Below are positions 1-8,484 of a DNA stretch of 64,000 nucleotides, in pieces (the first letter of the stretch is position 1; every line of letters starts with the position of its first letter). The DNA is from Clavibacter michiganensis subsp. insidiosus (GTDB lineage: Bacteria; Actinomycetota; Actinomycetes; Actinomycetales; Microbacteriaceae), in NCBI RefSeq assembly GCF_002240565.1, contig NZ_MZMO01000001.1:1674001-1738000 (forward strand). Direction: 5' to 3'. Position numbers and translations under genes: made by a program. Under the pieces are notes generated by a model. The model was not told the origin of the DNA. It worked only from the letters and a program-made list of their open reading frames with translations, and did not search any database.

Positions 1-1370
1 GCACGCCGTGGGAGCTCGGCCTCGCCGAGACGCAGCAGACCCTCCGCCTCAACGGCATGCGCGACCGCGTGGTCGTGCAGGTCGACGGGCAGATGAAGTC
101 CGGCCGCGACGTCATCGTCGGCGCCCTGCTCGGGGCCGAGGAGTTCGGCTTCGCGACGGCGCCGCTCGTCGTCTCGGGCTGCATCATGATGCGCGTCTGC
201 CACCTCGACACCTGCCCCGTCGGCGTCGCCACGCAGAACCCGGAGCTGCGCAAGCGCTTCCCCGGCAAGGCGGACCACGTCGTCAACTTCTTCGAGTTCA
301 TCGCGCAGGAGGTTCGCGAGCACCTGGCCGCGCTCGGCTACCGCTCGCTCGACGAGATCGTGGGTCGCAACGACCTGCTCGGCGTCGAGGACGCGGTGGA
401 CCACTGGAAGGCGTCGGGGCTCGACCTCGCGCCGATCCTCGTGGGCCCGACGTTCGCGGACGACGAGCCCCGCAAGCACGCCCGGTCGCAGGACCACGAG
501 CTCGAGGACCACTTCGACAACGAGCTCATCCGCCTCAGCCGCGACGTGCTCGACCACGGGGGCCGTGTCGAGATCGACCTGCCCGTGCGCAACACCGCGC
601 GCGCGGTCGGCACGATGCTCGGCCACCTCGTCACGAAGGCGCACGGCGAGGACGGGCTGCCGACGGGATCCATCGACGTCACCCTGCGCGGGTCGGCGGG
701 CCAGTCCTTCGGCGCGTTCATGCCCGCGGGCATCACGCTGCGGCTCGTCGGCGACAGCAACGACTACCTCGGCAAGGGCCTCTCGGGCGGCGACATCGTC
801 GTGCGCCCCGATGCCAAGGCCGGCTTCCCCGCGGAGGAGAACGTCATCGCGGGCAACGTCATCGGCTACGGCGCGACGCAGGGGACCATGTTCATCCGCG
901 GCATGGTGGGGGAGCGGTTCCTCGTGCGCAACTCCGGCGCCACCGCGGTCGTCGAGGCCGTGGGCGACCACGCGCTCGAGTACATGACGGGCGGGCTCGC
1001 GCTCGTGCTCGGCGGCACCGGCCGGAACATCGGAGCCGGCATGTCGGGCGGCACGGCCTACGTGCTCGACCTCGACCGCGACCGCATCAACACCGACGCC
1101 CTCGCGTCGGGCGAGCTCGAGCTGCACCCGCTCGGGAGCGCCGACGTCGAGATCGTGCTCGACCTCCTCCGCCGGCACCTCGCCGAGACCGGATCCACCG
1201 TGGCCGAGCGCCTGCTCGCCGACCCGGAGACCTCCATGGAACGCTTCACCAAGATCCTGCCGCGGGACTACGCGGCCGTCCTCGCCACCCGCCAGACCGC
1301 GGTCGACGAGGGCCTCGACCCCGACGGCGACGTCGCCTGGAAGCGCATCCTGGAGGTGACCGGTGGCTGA
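1..1370 (+). CDS. gltB: Glutamate synthase large subunit, C-terminal part (5' truncated by window)
   Basis: This is the last 456 codons of the NADPH-dependent glutamate synthase alpha subunit, read in the frame that begins at base 3. The subunit uses glutamine-derived ammonia to convert 2-oxoglutarate to glutamate. Visible are the end of the FMN/synthase domain with the cluster-binding cysteines (CIMMRVCHLDTC spacing, at about 180-215), followed by the glycine-rich beta-helix domain (GNVIGYGATQ and GGTGRNIGAGMSGG stretches) typical of GltB C-termini. The stop overlaps the GTG of gltD by 8 bases, so the two subunits are translationally coupled. The glutaminase domain lies outside the window. 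Identity is secure. Confidence 0.96.
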   Translation, partial: TPWELGLAETQQTLRLNGMRDRVVVQVDGQMKSGRDVIVGALLGAEEFGFATAPLVVSGCIMMRVCHLDTCPVGVATQNPELRKRFPGKADHVVNFFEFIAQEVREHLAALGYRSLDEIVGRNDLLGVEDAVDHWKASGLDLAPILVGPTFADDEPRKHARSQDHELEDHFDNELIRLSRDVLDHGGRVEIDLPVRNTARAVGTMLGHLVTKAHGEDGLPTGSIDVTLRGSAGQSFGAFMPAGITLRLVGDSNDYLGKGLSGGDIVVRPDAKAGFPAEENVIAGNVIGYGATQGTMFIRGMVGERFLVRNSGATAVVEAVGDHALEYMTGGLALVLGGTGRNIGAGMSGGTAYVLDLDRDRINTDALASGELELHPLGSADVEIVLDLLRRHLAETGSTVAERLLADPETSMERFTKILPRDYAAVLATRQTAVDEGLDPDGDVAWKRILEVTGG

Positions 1371-2820
1371 CCCCAAGGGCTTCCTCAAGGTGACGGAGCG
1401 CGAGCTCCCCAAGCGCCGACCCGTCTCGGTGCGCCTCATGGACTGGAAGGAGGTGTACGAGCAGCAGGAGCGCGGCGAGCTCGTGCGCCAGGCCGGCCGG
1501 TGCATGGACTGCGGCATCCCGTTCTGCCACCGGGGCTGCCCGCTGGGCAACCTCATCCCGGAGTGGAACGACCTCACCTGGCGCGGCGAGGGCCGCCAGG
1601 CCATCGAGCGCCTGCACGCCACGAACAACTTCCCGGAGTTCACGGGACGGCTGTGCCCCGCGCCCTGCGAGAGCTCGTGCGTGCTCGGCATCAACCAGCC
1701 GCCCGTGACCATCAAGCAGGTCGAGGTGTCGATCATCGACGACGCCTTCCAGAACGGCTGGGTCGAGCCGCACCCGCCGGAGCGCCTCACGGGCAAGACC
1801 GTCGCGGTCGTGGGATCCGGTCCCGCCGGCCTCGCCGCCGCCCAGCAGCTCACGCGCGCCGGCCACACGGTCGCGGTGTTCGAGCGCGACGACCGCATCG
1901 GCGGCCTGCTGCGCTACGGGATCCCCGACTTCAAGATGGAGAAGCGCCACCTCGAGGCTCGCCTCGCGCAGATGACCGCCGAGGGCACCCGCTTCCGCGC
2001 GGGCGTGGACATCGGGAAGGACATCACCTGGTCCGACCTGCGCCTGCGCTACGACGCGGTCGTGGTCTGCACGGGCGCGCTCGTGCCCCGCGACCTCGAC
2101 ATCCCGGGCCGCGACGTCGACGGGGTCCACTTCGCCATGGACTACCTGCGCCAGTCGAACCACGCGACGGCGGGCGACCAGGTGCCCGAGCAGATCCACG
2201 CGGAGGGCAAGCACGTCGTCGTCCTCGGCGGCGGCGACACGGGCGCGGACTGCATCGGCACCGCGCACCGCCAGAAGGCGGCCTCGGTCACCAACCTCGC
2301 CATCGGCCAGCAGCCGCCGTCGGAGCGACGCCCCGATCAGCCGTGGCCGACGTACCCGACGCTCTTCGAGGTGTCGAGCGCGCACGAGGAGGGCGGCGAG
2401 CGCCAGTACCTCGCCACCACGGTCGAGTTCCTCAAGGACGACGACGGGCACGTCCGCGCCGTCCGCGTCGCCGAGACGGAGTTCCGCGACGGCCGCCGCG
2501 TGCCGAAGTCGGGCACCGAGCGCGAGATCCCCGCCGACCTCGTGCTCCTCGCGCTCGGCTTCACCGGCCCCGAGAAGGACGCCCTGGAGAGCCAGCTGGC
2601 GGTCCCGTTCGACGACCGCGGCAACGTCGCGCGCGGCGAGGACTACCAGACCGACCAGGCCGGCGTCTTCGTCGCGGGCGACGCGGGCCGCGGCCAGTCG
2701 CTCATCGTCTGGGCCATCGCGGAGGGACGTTCAGCGGCCTCCGCCGTCGACCGGTACCTTGAGGGGGACACGGAGCTCCCGTTCCCGGTCCGTCCCACGG
2801 ACCGCGCTCTCTCCATCTGA
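1363..2820 (+). CDS. gltD: Glutamate synthase small subunit (NADPH, FAD, Fe-S)
   Basis: A 485-residue beta subunit that feeds electrons from NADPH through FAD and Fe-S clusters to GltB. The N-terminus carries the cysteine-rich domain: C47, C50, C55, C59 (CMDCGIPFC pattern), then C98, C102, C106. An FAD Rossmann motif GSGPAG lies near residues 151-156. A second dinucleotide fold with GGGDTGADC serves NADPH, and the C-terminal GDAGRGQSL is typical of the family. The GTG start at 1363 lies inside the gltB end, and length is as expected. It forms a gltBD operon. No promoter motif was seen between it and pyk, 85 bp downstream. Confidence 0.97.
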   Translation: MADPKGFLKVTERELPKRRPVSVRLMDWKEVYEQQERGELVRQAGRCMDCGIPFCHRGCPLGNLIPEWNDLTWRGEGRQAIERLHATNNFPEFTGRLCPAPCESSCVLGINQPPVTIKQVEVSIIDDAFQNGWVEPHPPERLTGKTVAVVGSGPAGLAAAQQLTRAGHTVAVFERDDRIGGLLRYGIPDFKMEKRHLEARLAQMTAEGTRFRAGVDIGKDITWSDLRLRYDAVVVCTGALVPRDLDIPGRDVDGVHFAMDYLRQSNHATAGDQVPEQIHAEGKHVVVLGGGDTGADCIGTAHRQKAASVTNLAIGQQPPSERRPDQPWPTYPTLFEVSSAHEEGGERQYLATTVEFLKDDDGHVRAVRVAETEFRDGRRVPKSGTEREIPADLVLLALGFTGPEKDALESQLAVPFDDRGNVARGEDYQTDQAGVFVAGDAGRGQSLIVWAIAEGRSAASAVDRYLEGDTELPFPVRPTDRALSI

Positions 2821-2905
2821 CCCGGACGCCGCCCTCGGCGCGCGACCGCGACCACTCACCCGAACCGCGTCCGTGTGCGACGCAGAAACGCGAGACAGAC
2901 AGAGC

Positions 2906-4351
2906 ATGACCAGACGAGCGAAGATCGTCGCGACCCTCGGGCCCGCGACCAGCTCCTACGAGAGCATCCGCGCCATCATCGACGCCGGCGTGGACGTGGC
3001 CCGGATGAACCTGAGCCACGGGACCTACGACGTCCACGAGGGCATCTACTCCACCATCCGGAAGGCCGCCGACGACGCGGGCCGCGCGGTCGCGGTCCTG
3101 GTCGACCTGCAGGGCCCGAAGATCCGGCTCGGCAAGTTCTCCGACGGCCCGCACGACCTGGCGTTCGGCGACACCTTCGTCATCACGGTCGAGGACATCC
3201 TCGGCACCAAGGACATCTGCTCCACCACGTACAAGGGCCTCCCGGGCGACGTGAAGCCGGGCGACCCGCTGCTCATCGACGACGGCAAGGTCACCCTCCG
3301 CGTGGTCTCCACCGACGGCACCCGCGTCACGACCACGGTCGAGGTGGCCGGGGCGGTCAGCAACAACAAGGGCATCAACCTCCCGGGCGTCGCGGTCAAC
3401 GTGCCCGCGCTCTCCGGGAAGGACGAGGCGGACCTCCGCTGGGGCCTGCGCCTCGGCGCCGACCTCATCGCGCTGAGCTTCGTCCGCGACGCCTCGGACA
3501 TCGTCCGCGTGCACGAGATCATGGACGAGGAGGGTCGCCGCGTCCCCGTCGTCGCCAAGGTCGAGAAGCCGCAGGCCGTGGACGCGCTCGAGGAGATCGT
3601 CGACGCCTTCGACGCCATCATGGTCGCCCGCGGCGACCTAGGCGTCGAGCTCCCGCTCGAGGCCGTGCCGATCGTGCAGAAGCGCGCGGTCGAGCTGGCC
3701 CGCCGCAAGGCGAAGCCCGTCATCGTCGCCACGCAGATGCTCGAGTCCATGATCACGAGCCCCCGCCCCACGCGCGCGGAGGCCTCCGACTGCGCCAACG
3801 CGGTGCTCGACGGTGCCGACGCGCTCATGCTGAGCGGCGAGACGAGCGTGGGCGAGTTCCCCGTCGTCACCGTCAAGACGATGGCGCGCATCATCGAGTC
3901 CACCGAGGAGCACGGGCTGGAGCGCATCCCCAAGCTCGGCACGCGTCCGTTCACGCAGGGCGGCGCCATCACGCTCGCGGCCGCCGAGGTCGCCGAGTTC
4001 GTCGAGGCGAAGGCCCTCTGCGTCTTCACCGAGTCGGGCGACTCCGTGCGCCGCATGACGCGCCTGCGCAACGGCATCCCGATCTTCGCGTTCACGCCGA
4101 ACGAGGGCATCCGCCGTCGCCTCGCGCTGTCGTGGGGCGTGCAGACCTACCTCGTGGAGCCGGTCACGCACACCGACCAGATGTTCCACCAGGTCGACGA
4201 GGTGCTCCTCGCGGAGGGCCTCGCGGAGGTCGGCCAGAAGGTCGTCGTCATCGCCGGGTCCCCTCCCGGGATCGCGGGCTCCACGAACGAGCTGCGCGTC
4301 CACGTCGTCGGCGACGCCGTGAACGAGGCGGCTCCCGCGTACGAGAAGTAG
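2906..4351 (+). CDS. pyk: Pyruvate kinase
   Basis: A 481-residue enzyme that converts phosphoenolpyruvate and ADP to pyruvate and ATP, the last step of glycolysis. The start MTRRAKIVATLGPA is the conserved N-terminus. The catalytic block VVAKVEKPQAV, then MVARGDLGVELP and VIVATQMLESM, match the active-site barrel, and the C-terminal third is the regulatory domain. The ATG at 2906 is chosen because the frame upstream (back to 2759) overlaps gltD and carries no family sequence. It is followed by two strong hairpins (4361-4424). The same window holds gap, pgk, tpiA and pgi, but pyk is a separate unit. Confidence 0.97.
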   Translation: MTRRAKIVATLGPATSSYESIRAIIDAGVDVARMNLSHGTYDVHEGIYSTIRKAADDAGRAVAVLVDLQGPKIRLGKFSDGPHDLAFGDTFVITVEDILGTKDICSTTYKGLPGDVKPGDPLLIDDGKVTLRVVSTDGTRVTTTVEVAGAVSNNKGINLPGVAVNVPALSGKDEADLRWGLRLGADLIALSFVRDASDIVRVHEIMDEEGRRVPVVAKVEKPQAVDALEEIVDAFDAIMVARGDLGVELPLEAVPIVQKRAVELARRKAKPVIVATQMLESMITSPRPTRAEASDCANAVLDGADALMLSGETSVGEFPVVTVKTMARIIESTEEHGLERIPKLGTRPFTQGGAITLAAAEVAEFVEAKALCVFTESGDSVRRMTRLRNGIPIFAFTPNEGIRRRLALSWGVQTYLVEPVTHTDQMFHQVDEVLLAEGLAEVGQKVVVIAGSPPGIAGSTNELRVHVVGDAVNEAAPAYEK

Positions 4352-4360
4352 CGCGATCAT

Positions 4361-4380
4361 GCGGGGGCACCGGCCCCCGC
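4361..4380 (+). terminator. Hairpin after pyk
   Basis: Perfect 8-bp stem (GCGGGGGC / GCCCCCGC) with a 4-base loop, 9 bases after the pyk stop. There is no U-tract. It probably acts together with the stronger hairpin at 4389. Confidence 0.6.
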
Positions 4381-4388
4381 TGACGTGC

Positions 4389-4424
4389 GAGAGGGCGGGC
4401 GACCATGTGGTCGCCCGCCCTCTC
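4389..4424. terminator. Bidirectional terminator between pyk and tRNA-Leu
   Basis: A perfect inverted repeat of 17-bp arms around TG (arms begin GAGAGGGCGGGCGACCA). It sits between the 3' end of pyk (plus) and the 3' end of the tRNA (minus), so it can end transcription from both sides. There is no T-run, as is common in high-GC actinobacteria. Confidence 0.8.
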
Positions 4425-4445
4425 CGTGTCCCTCGCGGGATGCGG

Positions 4446-4528
4446 TGCCGGATGTGGGACTCGAACCCACACGCCCTCACGGACAGAGCATTTTGAGTGC
4501 TCCGCGTCTGCCATTCCGCCAATCCGGC
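4446..4528 (-). tRNA. tRNA-Leu (anticodon CAA)
   Basis: The reverse complement folds as a class II tRNA. The acceptor is GCCGGAT / ATCCGGC with discriminator A. The anticodon stem GAGCA/TGCTC closes the loop CTCAAAA, giving anticodon CAA (reads UUG). There is a long variable arm, and the T arm is GTGGG-TTCGAGT-CCCAC. The 3' CCA is not encoded: the next bases are CCG. The gene is convergent with pyk and divergent from the response regulator. Confidence 0.95.
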
Positions 4529-4590
4529 GCACCCCGGTCGACCCGGGATCCTGCGGTCTTCCGCCGTCCCGGCGCGCACCGGCCCGCCCG

Positions 4591-4596
4591 ACGATA
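4591..4596 (-). promoter_or_regulatory. Putative -10 for tRNA-Leu
   Basis: TATCGT on the minus strand, about 63 bases upstream of the mature tRNA 5' end. It lies 3 bases from the plus-strand -10 of the response regulator. No convincing -35 was seen. Confidence 0.4.
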
Positions 4597-4599
4597 CCG

Positions 4600-4605
4600 T
4601 AGGCT
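4600..4605 (+). promoter_or_regulatory. -10 element, leaderless, for ANTAR regulator
   Basis: TAGGCT followed by 7 bases and then GTG at 4613. The spacing places the transcript start on or next to the start codon, so the mRNA is probably leaderless. No Shine-Dalgarno precedes the GTG. Confidence 0.65.
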
Positions 4606-4612
4606 CCTATCC

Positions 4613-5221
4613 GTGAGTGACCAGGAAACAGCCCCCGCAGCCCCCCGCCGTGTCGTCGTCGCCGAGGACGAGTCGCTCATCCGCCTCGACATCGTGGAGA
4701 CCCTGCGCGACAACGGCTTCGAGGTCGTCGGCGAGGCGGGAGACGGCGAGACCGCCGTCGCGCTGGCCACCGAGCTCCGGCCCGACCTCGTCATCATGGA
4801 CGTCAAGATGCCCCAGCTCGACGGCATCTCCGCGGCCGAGCGCCTCAACCGCAACCACATCGCCCCCGTCGTCCTCCTCACGGCCTTCAGCCAGAAGGAC
4901 CTCGTGGAGCGCGCGGGCGAGGCCGGTGCGCTCGCGTACGTCGTCAAGCCGTTCACCCCGAACGACCTGCTCCCCGCGATCGAGATCGCGCTGGCCCGCT
5001 ACGCCCAGATCATCACGCTCGAGGCCGAGGTGTCCGACCTCGTCGAGCGCTTCGAGACCCGCAAGCTCGTCGACCGGGCCAAGGGCCTGCTCAACGAGAA
5101 GATGGGCCTCACCGAGCCCGAGGCGTTCCGCTGGATCCAGAAGGCGTCCATGGACCGCCGCCTCACCATGCACGACGTGGCGCAGGCCATCATCGAGCAG
5201 CTGAGCGCCAAGAAGGCCTAG
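4613..5221 (+). CDS. pdtaR: ANTAR-domain response regulator (PdtaR-like)
   Basis: A 202-residue two-component regulator that acts on RNA. Residues 13-125 form a receiver domain with acidic pair E18/D19, phospho-acceptor D63 (IMDVKMP), T90 and K112 (KPF). Residues of about 141-195 form an ANTAR RNA-binding domain (LVDRAKGLLNEKMGLTEPEAFRWIQ), which in this family binds paired hairpins to cause antitermination. The GTG at 4613 is set by the adjacent -10 and the start of receiver homology; an in-frame upstream extension would run through the tRNA. It is an orphan, with no histidine kinase in the window. It most resembles mycobacterial PdtaR, whose partner PdtaS is encoded elsewhere. The symbol is by similarity. 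Confidence 0.88.
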   Translation: MSDQETAPAAPRRVVVAEDESLIRLDIVETLRDNGFEVVGEAGDGETAVALATELRPDLVIMDVKMPQLDGISAAERLNRNHIAPVVLLTAFSQKDLVERAGEAGALAYVVKPFTPNDLLPAIEIALARYAQIITLEAEVSDLVERFETRKLVDRAKGLLNEKMGLTEPEAFRWIQKASMDRRLTMHDVAQAIIEQLSAKKA

Positions 5222-5266
5222 CCGCCGCCGAGCGCGTCGCGCGGGACGCGGGACGCGGCGCGCGGG

Positions 5267-5701
5267 TCAGCGCCGCGGGCGCTCGCGGATGATGTTGGTG
5301 ATGCGCACGGTCGAGAGCCGGCGTCCCTCGTCGTCCGTCATGACGATCTCGTGCGTCGTGAGCGTGCCGCCCAGGTGGATCGCCGTGCAGGTGCCGGTGA
5401 TCGTGCCGGATGAGGCGGACCGCGTGTGGCTCGCGTTGAGCTCGATGCCGAACGCGACGCGATCGGGGCCGGCGTGGACGTTCGCGGACATGGAGCCGAG
5501 CGACTCGGCGAGCACCACGTACGCGCCGCCGTGCACGACGCCGTAGGGCTGCGTGTTGCCCTCCGCGGGCATGGTCGCGACGGATCTCCCGGGGCTCAGC
5601 TCGTGGAAGACGATGCCCATCTTCGCGGCGAGCGCGCCCACGTCCTGGGGCTGGCGGACGAGCCGCGCGCCGATGTCGTCCTCGGGTGCGGGCTGGGTCA
5701 T
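5267..5701 (-). CDS. PaaI/YbgC-type hotdog thioesterase
   Basis: A 144-residue single-domain hotdog-fold protein, probably hydrolysing acyl- or aryl-CoA thioesters in the cytoplasm. The signature GVVHGGAYVVLAES (HGG at 57-59, E66) is the active-site helix of the PaaI/phenylacetyl-CoA thioesterase group. The C-terminal strand HEIVMTDDEGRRLSTVRIT is also typical. The ATG at 5701 has GGAGG 6-10 bases upstream. It is convergent with the response regulator and divergent from polA, sharing a palindromic -10. Next to polA is a common actinobacterial position. The substrate cannot be told from sequence. Confidence 0.85.
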   Translation of the reverse strand: MTQPAPEDDIGARLVRQPQDVGALAAKMGIVFHELSPGRSVATMPAEGNTQPYGVVHGGAYVVLAESLGSMSANVHAGPDRVAFGIELNASHTRSASSGTITGTCTAIHLGGTLTTHEIVMTDDEGRRLSTVRITNIIRERPRR

Positions 5702-5738
5702 GGGGGATCCTCCAGGGCCGGTCGGACGTCGGGAGCCC

Positions 5739-5748
5739 TCTATAGGCT
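5739..5748. promoter_or_regulatory. Overlapping divergent -10 elements, thioesterase / polA
   Basis: The plus strand reads TAGGCT (5743-5748), then 6 bases, then the polA GTG at 5755, giving a leaderless transcript. The minus strand reads TATAGA (5744-5739), about 38 bases from the thioesterase ATG, leaving room for its GGAGG. The two hexamers overlap at the CTATAG centre. Confidence 0.55.
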
Positions 5749-5754
5749 GGACCC

Positions 5755-8439
5755 GTGCCGAACACGGAAAAGCCTACCCTCCTCGTCATCGACGGCCATT
5801 CCCTGGCGTTCCGGGCCTTCTACGCCTTGCCGGCGGAGAGCTTCCAGAACCGCGAGGGGCAGCACACGAACGCCGTGCACGGCTTCATCGCGATGCTCAT
5901 CAACCTCCTGCAGAAGGAGAAGCCCACGCACGTGGGCGTCGCGTTCGACATCTCGCGCTTCTCGTTCCGCACGCGCGAGTACCCGGAGTACAAGGGCACG
6001 CGCGGCGAGACGCCCGTGGAGTTCACCGGGCAGGTGCCCCTGCTCGAGCGGGCGCTGAAGACCATGAACATCCCCACCCTCACCAAGGAGGACCACGAGG
6101 CGGACGACATCCTCGCGACCCTCGCCACGCAGGGTCGCGAGCAGGGCTTCCGGGTGCTCGTGGTCTCGGGCGACCGCGACGCCATCCAGCTCGTCAACGA
6201 CGACGTCACGCTGCTCTACCCGTCCACGCAGGGCGTCTCCCAGCTCACGCGCTACGACGCGGAGAAGGTGTTCGAGAAGTACGGCGTGCAGCCCGGGATG
6301 TACCCGGACATCGCGGCGCTCGTGGGGGAGACCAGCGACAACCTCATTGGCGTCGACAAGGTCGGCCCGAAGACCGCGGTCAAGTGGCTGAACCAGTACG
6401 GATCCCTCGACGCGGTCCTCGAGCACCGCGACGAGATCTCCGGCAAGGTCGGCGACAACCTCCGTGCGCAGTACGAGAACGTCATCCGCAACCGCCGCCT
6501 CAACCGGCTGCTCACCGACGTCGAGCTGCCGCTCGGCCCGGCTGACCTCGAGCGCAAGCCCATCGACGAGCCCGCCCTCCGCGAGGTGTTCGCGGTGCTG
6601 GAGTTCAAGCAGCTGCTGGACCGGGTGCTGAAGCTCGAGGGATCCGGCGCCTCGGCATCCAGCGAGGGCACGCCCGTCGGCGCGGTCGAGCAGGAGCCGT
6701 CCACCGCCCCGGCCGCCCCGCGACCGCAGCAGCTGCTCGACGAGGAGCTCGCGAAGTGGATCGAGAGGCAGAGCGCGGCCTCGCTCCACGGCCTGGGCCT
6801 CACGGTCGAGACGCAGGACGGGAAGCCCGTCGGCTTCGGGCTCGCGAGCGCCACCGAGGCGGTGACCCTGCCCTGGCAGGAGGGCCGCGCGGACTACGCG
6901 CCGTTCGAGCGCTGGCTCGCGAGCGACGCCCCGAAGATCATGGCGGACGCCAAGGTCCAGGTGAAGGCGATGCGCCGCGCCGGCCTCGCCGTCTCCGGCC
7001 TCGCCTTCGACGTCCTCGTGGCCGGGTGGCTGCTGCGGCCGGGGTTCACCGACAAGACGCTCGGCGATCTCGTCAGCCGGTACCTCCTGGAGGACCTGCC
7101 GCAGCCCGACGCGAACCAGCTCGTGCCCGAGACGGAGGCGCTCACGGCGCCCGTCGAGGCCTGGTACACGCTCCGGGTCGAGCACGCGCTGCGCGAGGTG
7201 CTCGACGAGCGCACGCTCGGCGTCATGGTCGACATCGAGATGCCCACGCTCCTCGTGCTGGTGGAGATGGAGCTGCGCGGCGTCGCCACCGACCGCGCCG
7301 GGCTCGCCGAGCTGTCGGCGCAGCTGCAGGAGCGCATCACCGACCTCGCCCAGCGCGCCTTCGCCGAGATCGGCAAGGAGATCAACCTCGGGTCGCCGAA
7401 GCAGCTGCAGGAGGTCCTCTTCGACCAGCTCGCCATGCCGAAGACGCGCGCGAACAAGACCGGCTTCAGCACCGACGCCGGCGCGCTGGCCGACCTGCAG
7501 GCGTCGAACCCGCACCCGTTCCTCGACCTGCTCCTCGAGCACCGCGACGCGAGCAAGCTGCGGCAGATCATCCAGACCCTCGAGCGCGGCATCGGCGAGG
7601 ACGAGCGGATCCACACCACCTACGTGCAGACCGGCACCACCACCGGCCGCATCTCCTCGAACGACCCGAACCTGCAGAACATCCCCGTGCGCACCGAGGA
7701 GGGCCGCCGCATCCGCAGCGCCATCCGCGTGGGCGAGGGCTACGAGACGCTGCTCACGGCCGACTACTCGCAGATCGAGATGCGGATCATGGCGCACCTC
7801 TCCGGCGACGCGGGTCTCATCGAGGCGTTCGCGGCGGGGGAGGACCTGCACCGCTTCGTCGGCTCCCGCATCTTCGGCGTGGAGCCCGCGGACGTCAGCC
7901 CCGAGATGCGCACCAAGGTCAAGGCCATGAGCTACGGCCTGGCCTACGGCCTCAGCGCCTTCGGCCTGTCGAAGCAGCTGCGCATCCCGTCGTCCGAGGC
8001 GAAGCAGCTCATGACCGACTACTTCGCCCGCTTCGGCGCGGTGCGCGACTACCTCCGACAGGTCGTGGAGGAGGCGCGCGCGGCCGGCTACACGGAGACG
8101 ATCTTCGGCCGTCGCCGACCGTTCCCCGACCTCAACAGCCCGAACCGCGTCCTCCGCGACAACGCCGAGCGGGCCGCGCTCAACGCGCCCATCCAGGGGT
8201 CCGCGGCCGACATCATGAAGATCGCGATGATCCGCATCGAGGCCGACATGCGCGAGCGCGACATGGCGTCGCGCATGCTCCTGCAGGTGCACGACGAGCT
8301 CATCCTCGAGGTCGCCCCGGGGGAGTGGGACGCCCTCGAGGCCATCGTCACGGACCGCATGGCGCACGCCGCCGACCTCCGGGTGCCGCTCGAGGTCCAG
8401 GTGGGCCGCGGCGACTCGTGGGCCGCCGCCGCGCACTGA
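5755..8439 (+). CDS. polA: DNA polymerase I
   Basis: An 894-residue repair and Okazaki-fragment polymerase. The N-terminal third is the 5'-3' flap nuclease (LLVIDGHSLAFRAFYALP; DHEADDILATLA; GVDKVGPKTAVKWL). The middle domain lacks the DxE exonuclease motif (the site reads LTVETQDG), so proofreading is predicted to be absent, as in other actinobacterial and Taq-type enzymes. The polymerase carries motif A (TADYSQIEMRIMAHLSGD), motif B (KAMSYGLAYGLSAFGLS) and motif C (LLQVHDELILEV). GTG at 5755 follows TAGGCT by 6 bases. It precedes the EIIA gene by 45 bp. Confidence 0.97.
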   Translation: MPNTEKPTLLVIDGHSLAFRAFYALPAESFQNREGQHTNAVHGFIAMLINLLQKEKPTHVGVAFDISRFSFRTREYPEYKGTRGETPVEFTGQVPLLERALKTMNIPTLTKEDHEADDILATLATQGREQGFRVLVVSGDRDAIQLVNDDVTLLYPSTQGVSQLTRYDAEKVFEKYGVQPGMYPDIAALVGETSDNLIGVDKVGPKTAVKWLNQYGSLDAVLEHRDEISGKVGDNLRAQYENVIRNRRLNRLLTDVELPLGPADLERKPIDEPALREVFAVLEFKQLLDRVLKLEGSGASASSEGTPVGAVEQEPSTAPAAPRPQQLLDEELAKWIERQSAASLHGLGLTVETQDGKPVGFGLASATEAVTLPWQEGRADYAPFERWLASDAPKIMADAKVQVKAMRRAGLAVSGLAFDVLVAGWLLRPGFTDKTLGDLVSRYLLEDLPQPDANQLVPETEALTAPVEAWYTLRVEHALREVLDERTLGVMVDIEMPTLLVLVEMELRGVATDRAGLAELSAQLQERITDLAQRAFAEIGKEINLGSPKQLQEVLFDQLAMPKTRANKTGFSTDAGALADLQASNPHPFLDLLLEHRDASKLRQIIQTLERGIGEDERIHTTYVQTGTTTGRISSNDPNLQNIPVRTEEGRRIRSAIRVGEGYETLLTADYSQIEMRIMAHLSGDAGLIEAFAAGEDLHRFVGSRIFGVEPADVSPEMRTKVKAMSYGLAYGLSAFGLSKQLRIPSSEAKQLMTDYFARFGAVRDYLRQVVEEARAAGYTETIFGRRRPFPDLNSPNRVLRDNAERAALNAPIQGSAADIMKIAMIRIEADMRERDMASRMLLQVHDELILEVAPGEWDALEAIVTDRMAHAADLRVPLEVQVGRGDSWAAAAH

Positions 8440-8484
8440 CCCGCGGATCCGCTCGCCCATCCCCCAGCACGAGGAGCACAGCGC

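Noticed and set aside
2759..2905. N-terminal extension of pyk
   Set aside because: Overlaps the gltD end, has no pyruvate kinase homology, and the ATG at 2906 gives the family N-terminus.
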